DNA from: Parapedobacter pyrenivorans_A
GTDB lineage: Bacteria > Bacteroidota > Bacteroidia > Sphingobacteriales > Sphingobacteriaceae
Assembly: GCF_041925275.1 (NCBI RefSeq)
Contig: NZ_JBHEUZ010000001.1
Coordinates: forward strand, 434,001-498,000
Direction: 5' to 3'
Length of the DNA stretch: 64,000 nt
This document shows positions 61,703-64,000 of this stretch, piece after piece. The translations under genes and the position numbers were made by a program. The notes beneath the pieces are model-generated. The model was not told where the DNA came from. It saw nothing but the letters and a program-made list of their open reading frames with translations, and searched no databases. Within the stretch, counting starts at the first letter, position 1, and the number at the start of each line of letters is the position of its first letter.

Positions 61703-62289
61703 TTTCAAACGGATCGGTGGCACCAGCAACGATGGAGGCCATCCTCGCCCGCTCGCTTGCTATCCCCCGAGATTCGCTTGCGAAACTCACTGGTATCGTG
61801 CGGATCATTGATTTGCCAAAAGGTCATTTAGTGCTCGGCGCTGGTAAACTCGAACGCGATATCTATTTCATGGTCCAGGGTATCGCTCGTGTTTATTACT
61901 ACCGCGACGGCAATGCGGCTACGCTTTGCTTTAACAGTGAAGGAGACGTATTGATTTCGCTAAAAAGTTATATCGAAAATCAGCCCGGTTATGAAAACAT
62001 CGAGTTGCTGGAACCCAGCAGGCTGCTCCAGCTAAGGACCAATGACATCAATAAGCTGTATGCGTCTGATATCCACATCGCCAACTGGGGTCGCCGATTA
62101 GCCGAACTCGAGTTGATCAAGACCGAAGAGCGCTTAATGTCCAAGCTTTTCAATACGGCATCGGAACGTTACCGCGAGCTTATACAAACACAACCACAAT
62201 TGCTCCAACGTGTACAACTAGGCCACATTGCGTCGTACCTTGGCATTAGCCAGGTAACCCTAAGCCGCATCCGCGCGGAAGTCAGGTAG
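61690..62289 (+). CDS. Crp/Fnr-family transcription regulator
   Basis: 199-residue regulator with an N-terminal cyclic-nucleotide-binding-like domain (about 15-120, with KGHLVLGAGKLERDIYFMVQGIARVYYY) and a C-terminal helix-turn-helix (LGHIASYLGISQVTLSRIRAE). No clustered Cys for an Fe-S site, so it is not an oxygen-sensing Fnr. The start at 61690 overlaps lpxH by 13 bases; an ATG at 61732 would avoid the overlap and shorten the protein by 14 residues. It precedes the SugE/Gdx gene by 80 bases and could control it. Confidence 0.9.
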   Translation: MAGVISNGSVAPATMEAILARSLAIPRDSLAKLTGIVRIIDLPKGHLVLGAGKLERDIYFMVQGIARVYYYRDGNAATLCFNSEGDVLISLKSYIENQPGYENIELLEPSRLLQLRTNDINKLYASDIHIANWGRRLAELELIKTEERLMSKLFNTASERYRELIQTQPQLLQRVQLGHIASYLGISQVTLSRIRAEVR

Positions 62290-62354
62290 TTTTTATCATT
62301 TGTAAAAAAGATAGTCCCATTAAATACGGATATTTGCACCATTGATATTATAAC

Positions 62355-62360
62355 AAGGAG
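62355..62360 (+). promoter_or_regulatory. Shine-Dalgarno site of the SMR gene
   Basis: AAGGAG, nine bases before the ATG at 62370. Full sites like this are uncommon in the window. Confidence 0.65.
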
Positions 62361-62369
62361 CGGAATAAT

Positions 62370-62699
62370 ATGAATTGGGTTATTTTAATCATCGCCGGTC
62401 TCTTTGAGGTTGGCTTTACCACAAGCTTGGGCAAAGCAAAAGAAACCACGGGCATGACCTCATACCTATGGTACGGTAGTTTTGCGGTGTGTTTAACGGT
62501 AAGCATGATCTTGCTGATTAAGGCTACGCAAACGCTGCCGTTGGGAACCGCCTATGCCGTATGGACCGGCATCGGAGCGGTAGGGACCGTGTTGATGGGC
62601 ATTATTTTCTTCAATGAGCCCGCTACCCTATGGCGATTGGTCTTCATCACCACGCTTATCGGTTCCATCATCGGCCTCAAGGTTGTCGCAACCCATTGA
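62370..62699 (+). CDS. gdx: SMR-family exporter, SugE/Gdx type
   Basis: Small four-helix proton-coupled exporter, 109 residues, dual-topology dimer in the family. The essential Glu is E13 in AGLFEVGF. The segment LPLGTAYAVWTGIGAVGTVLMGI is typical of the SugE/Gdx branch, which exports guanidinium and small quaternary amines, rather than of EmrE drug pumps. No guanidine riboswitch structure is apparent upstream. The Crp-type regulator just before it may control it. Confidence 0.9.
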   Translation: MNWVILIIAGLFEVGFTTSLGKAKETTGMTSYLWYGSFAVCLTVSMILLIKATQTLPLGTAYAVWTGIGAVGTVLMGIIFFNEPATLWRLVFITTLIGSIIGLKVVATH

Positions 62700-62742
62700 G
62701 GAACGTCGTTCAATTTACCGACCGTAACACCATAAAAAAACG

Positions 62743-62750
62743 TACTTTTG
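62743..62750 (+). promoter_or_regulatory. Candidate -7 box of prfA
   Basis: TACTTTTG, an exact TAnnTTTG match, 65 bases before the prfA ATG. No clear -33 element. Confidence 0.45.
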
Positions 62751-62815
62751 CCCTCAGTTTACTGACTTGTGTTGCTGCGCGAAAAACAGATCGGCAAAAT
62801 CACAGATAGATTGTT

Positions 62816-63889
62816 ATGTTAGAGAAATTAAAAGCCATAAAAGATCGTTGGGAAGAGGTAGAAGGTGAATTGAGCAGTCCCGAAGCGATCAATGACATGA
62901 AGCGTTACGCCCAGCTCAACAGAGAATACAAAGAGCTGGGTAAAATCGTGGAACAGTACCATATTTACAAGAATATGGTGAGCAATATAGACACCAACAA
63001 GGGGATTCTAGCCAACGAAAAAGACCAGGAGCTGCGCGAGATGGCCAAAGAAGAGCTGGATATCCTATTGGAACAGAAGGAAGCCAAGGAAGAAGAAATA
63101 CGCCTGATGCTCATTCCTAAGGACCCGGAAGACTCCAAGAATGCCATCCTCGAAATACGTGGCGGCACCGGCGGTGATGAAGCCGCTCTTTTTGCAGGCG
63201 ACCTGTACCGGATGTACAGCCGCTTCTTCGAAGAGAAAGGCTGGCGTGCCGAAGTGATGGATGTAACGGAAGGTACTGCGGGCGGTTATAAGGAGGTCAT
63301 CCTGAAGGTAACCGGAGAAGATGTCTACGGCCAGCTGAAGTACGAATCGGGTGTGCACCGGGTACAGCGCGTTCCTGACACCGAAACCCAAGGCAGGGTA
63401 CACACATCGGCAGCATCCGTAGCCGTGCTGCCCGAGGCGGAAGAAGTAGACGTGGAAATAAATCCCGGTGATATCGAGATGCAAACGTCCCGCTCTGGCG
63501 GGGCCGGTGGTCAGAACGTAAACAAAGTGGAAACCAAGGTACAACTCACCCATAAGCCGACCGGCATCGTGGTGGTATGCCAAGTAGAACGCTCCCAACT
63601 GGCCAACCGCGAGTTGGCCATGGAGATGCTGCGATCCAAGCTTTACGAGTTGGAAGTACAGAAAAAACACGGCGATATCGCCGCAAAACGGAAAACTATG
63701 GTCTCCACGGGCGACCGATCGGCCAAAATACGGACGTACAATTACCCGCAGGGCCGCGTTACCGAGCACCGCATCGGGCTTACCATGTACAACCTGCCAG
63801 CGGTGATGGATGGTGATATTCAAGAGATTATCGATGCCCTCCAGTTTGCCGAAAACGCAGAGAAAATGAAAGAGGGTGCAACCGCATAA
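62816..63889 (+). CDS. prfA: Peptide chain release factor 1
   Basis: Ends translation at UAA and UAG. 357 residues, full length. The codon-reading tripeptide is P187-D-T189 in HRVQRVPDTETQGRVHTS, the PxT form of RF1 rather than the SPF of RF2. The peptidyl-tRNA hydrolysis motif GGQ is at 231-233 (SGGAGGQNVNKVETKVQLTH). The N-terminal coiled coil, with EEEIRLMLIPKDPEDSKNAILEIRGGTGGDEAALFA following, is typical. Unlike many bacteria, prmC does not follow immediately within the window. Confidence 0.98.
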   Translation: MLEKLKAIKDRWEEVEGELSSPEAINDMKRYAQLNREYKELGKIVEQYHIYKNMVSNIDTNKGILANEKDQELREMAKEELDILLEQKEAKEEEIRLMLIPKDPEDSKNAILEIRGGTGGDEAALFAGDLYRMYSRFFEEKGWRAEVMDVTEGTAGGYKEVILKVTGEDVYGQLKYESGVHRVQRVPDTETQGRVHTSAASVAVLPEAEEVDVEINPGDIEMQTSRSGGAGGQNVNKVETKVQLTHKPTGIVVVCQVERSQLANRELAMEMLRSKLYELEVQKKHGDIAAKRKTMVSTGDRSAKIRTYNYPQGRVTEHRIGLTMYNLPAVMDGDIQEIIDALQFAENAEKMKEGATA

Positions 63890-63906
63890 TTATTTTAAAA
63901 TTTTTG

Positions 63907-63936
63907 TTTGCAAATAGAGAAAACACGCTATATTTG
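63907..63936 (+). promoter_or_regulatory. Promoter at the right edge for an unseen downstream gene
   Basis: TTTG at 63907-63910, 18 bases, TATATTTG at 63929-63936. It is followed by a small hairpin (TTCCC, GAAA, GGGAA at 63939-63952). The gene it serves lies beyond the window. Confidence 0.55.
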
Positions 63937-64000
63937 CATTCCCGAAAGGGAAACAGGTTCGGTCTTATTTCAAACGAGCCAACTAGTTAGAATACATGCC

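Noticed and set aside
62290..62369. Possible guanidine riboswitch before the SugE/Gdx gene
   Set aside because: Only 80 bases are available and no guanidine riboswitch consensus or stable paired structure is visible.

Overview
The window is a chromosomal stretch of a Bacteroidota bacterium, most likely a Sphingobacteriaceae-type genus of middling GC content. The evidence is many Bacteroidota-style promoters (TTTG, about 19-22 bases, then TAnnTTTG), few classical Shine-Dalgarno sites, HmuY-family lipoproteins, DUF2480/DUF3108/DUF3109/DUF6427-type proteins and TamL-like and LptC lipoproteins. The family placement is inference; no 16S rRNA is present. There is no insertion sequence, prophage, integrase, rRNA operon or CRISPR array. 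It reads as ordinary core and accessory chromosome.

Layout. 0.1-5.7 kb (minus): tripartite RND efflux operon (adaptor, permease, TolC). 5.8-8.6 kb (minus): gluconate permease and gluconokinase. 8.8-14.9 kb: an unknown membrane protein, a TamL-like outer-membrane assembly lipoprotein divergent from a TrmH-type rRNA methyltransferase, an SDR/epimerase pair and a small outer-membrane protein. 15.2-22.3 kb (plus): a six-gene heme acquisition operon (TonB receptor, HmuY, HmuT, HmuU, HmuV, HmuS) behind a 358-base control region with dyads and a good promoter. 22.5-30.3 kb: ClC channel, M23 peptidase, aldose epimerase, thioredoxin, MATE pump, tRNA-Pro, ribosomal protein L19 and a small HmuY-like protein. 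30.3-34.7 kb (minus): two secreted amidohydrolase proteins. 34.9-38.4 kb (plus): CTP synthase and YidC. 38.4-42.8 kb (minus): an Rrf2 Fe-S regulator followed by an unusual cbb3-type oxidase cluster. 42.8-45.9 kb (minus): acyl-CoA dehydrogenase and biotin-dependent carboxylase beta subunit. 46-56.9 kb (plus): an acidic mini-lipoprotein, a 37-residue membrane micro-ORF, an LpxH-like phosphoesterase and an envelope-biogenesis run (DUF6427, outer-membrane barrel, LptC, PpiD-like chaperone, DUF2480, DUF3108, DUF3109, polyprenyl synthase, TerC). 56.9-63.9 kb: M28 peptidase, GNAT protein, prolyl oligopeptidase, LpxH, Crp-type regulator, SugE/Gdx exporter and release factor 1.

The heme operon is functionally complete from outer-membrane capture to cytoplasmic heme handling. 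The cbb3 cluster is a compact oxidase whose catalytic subunit carries an extra N-terminal membrane region of about 235 residues and whose CcoO subunit is fused to a second cytochrome c domain, with no separate CcoP beside it. Three short 7-base-period repeats, each with a different heptamer, run across the stop codons of three unrelated genes. With the cbb3 architecture they are the least ordinary signals seen here. Start codons were moved to the first well-placed ATG wherever the longest frame opened at TTG or in upstream non-coding sequence.
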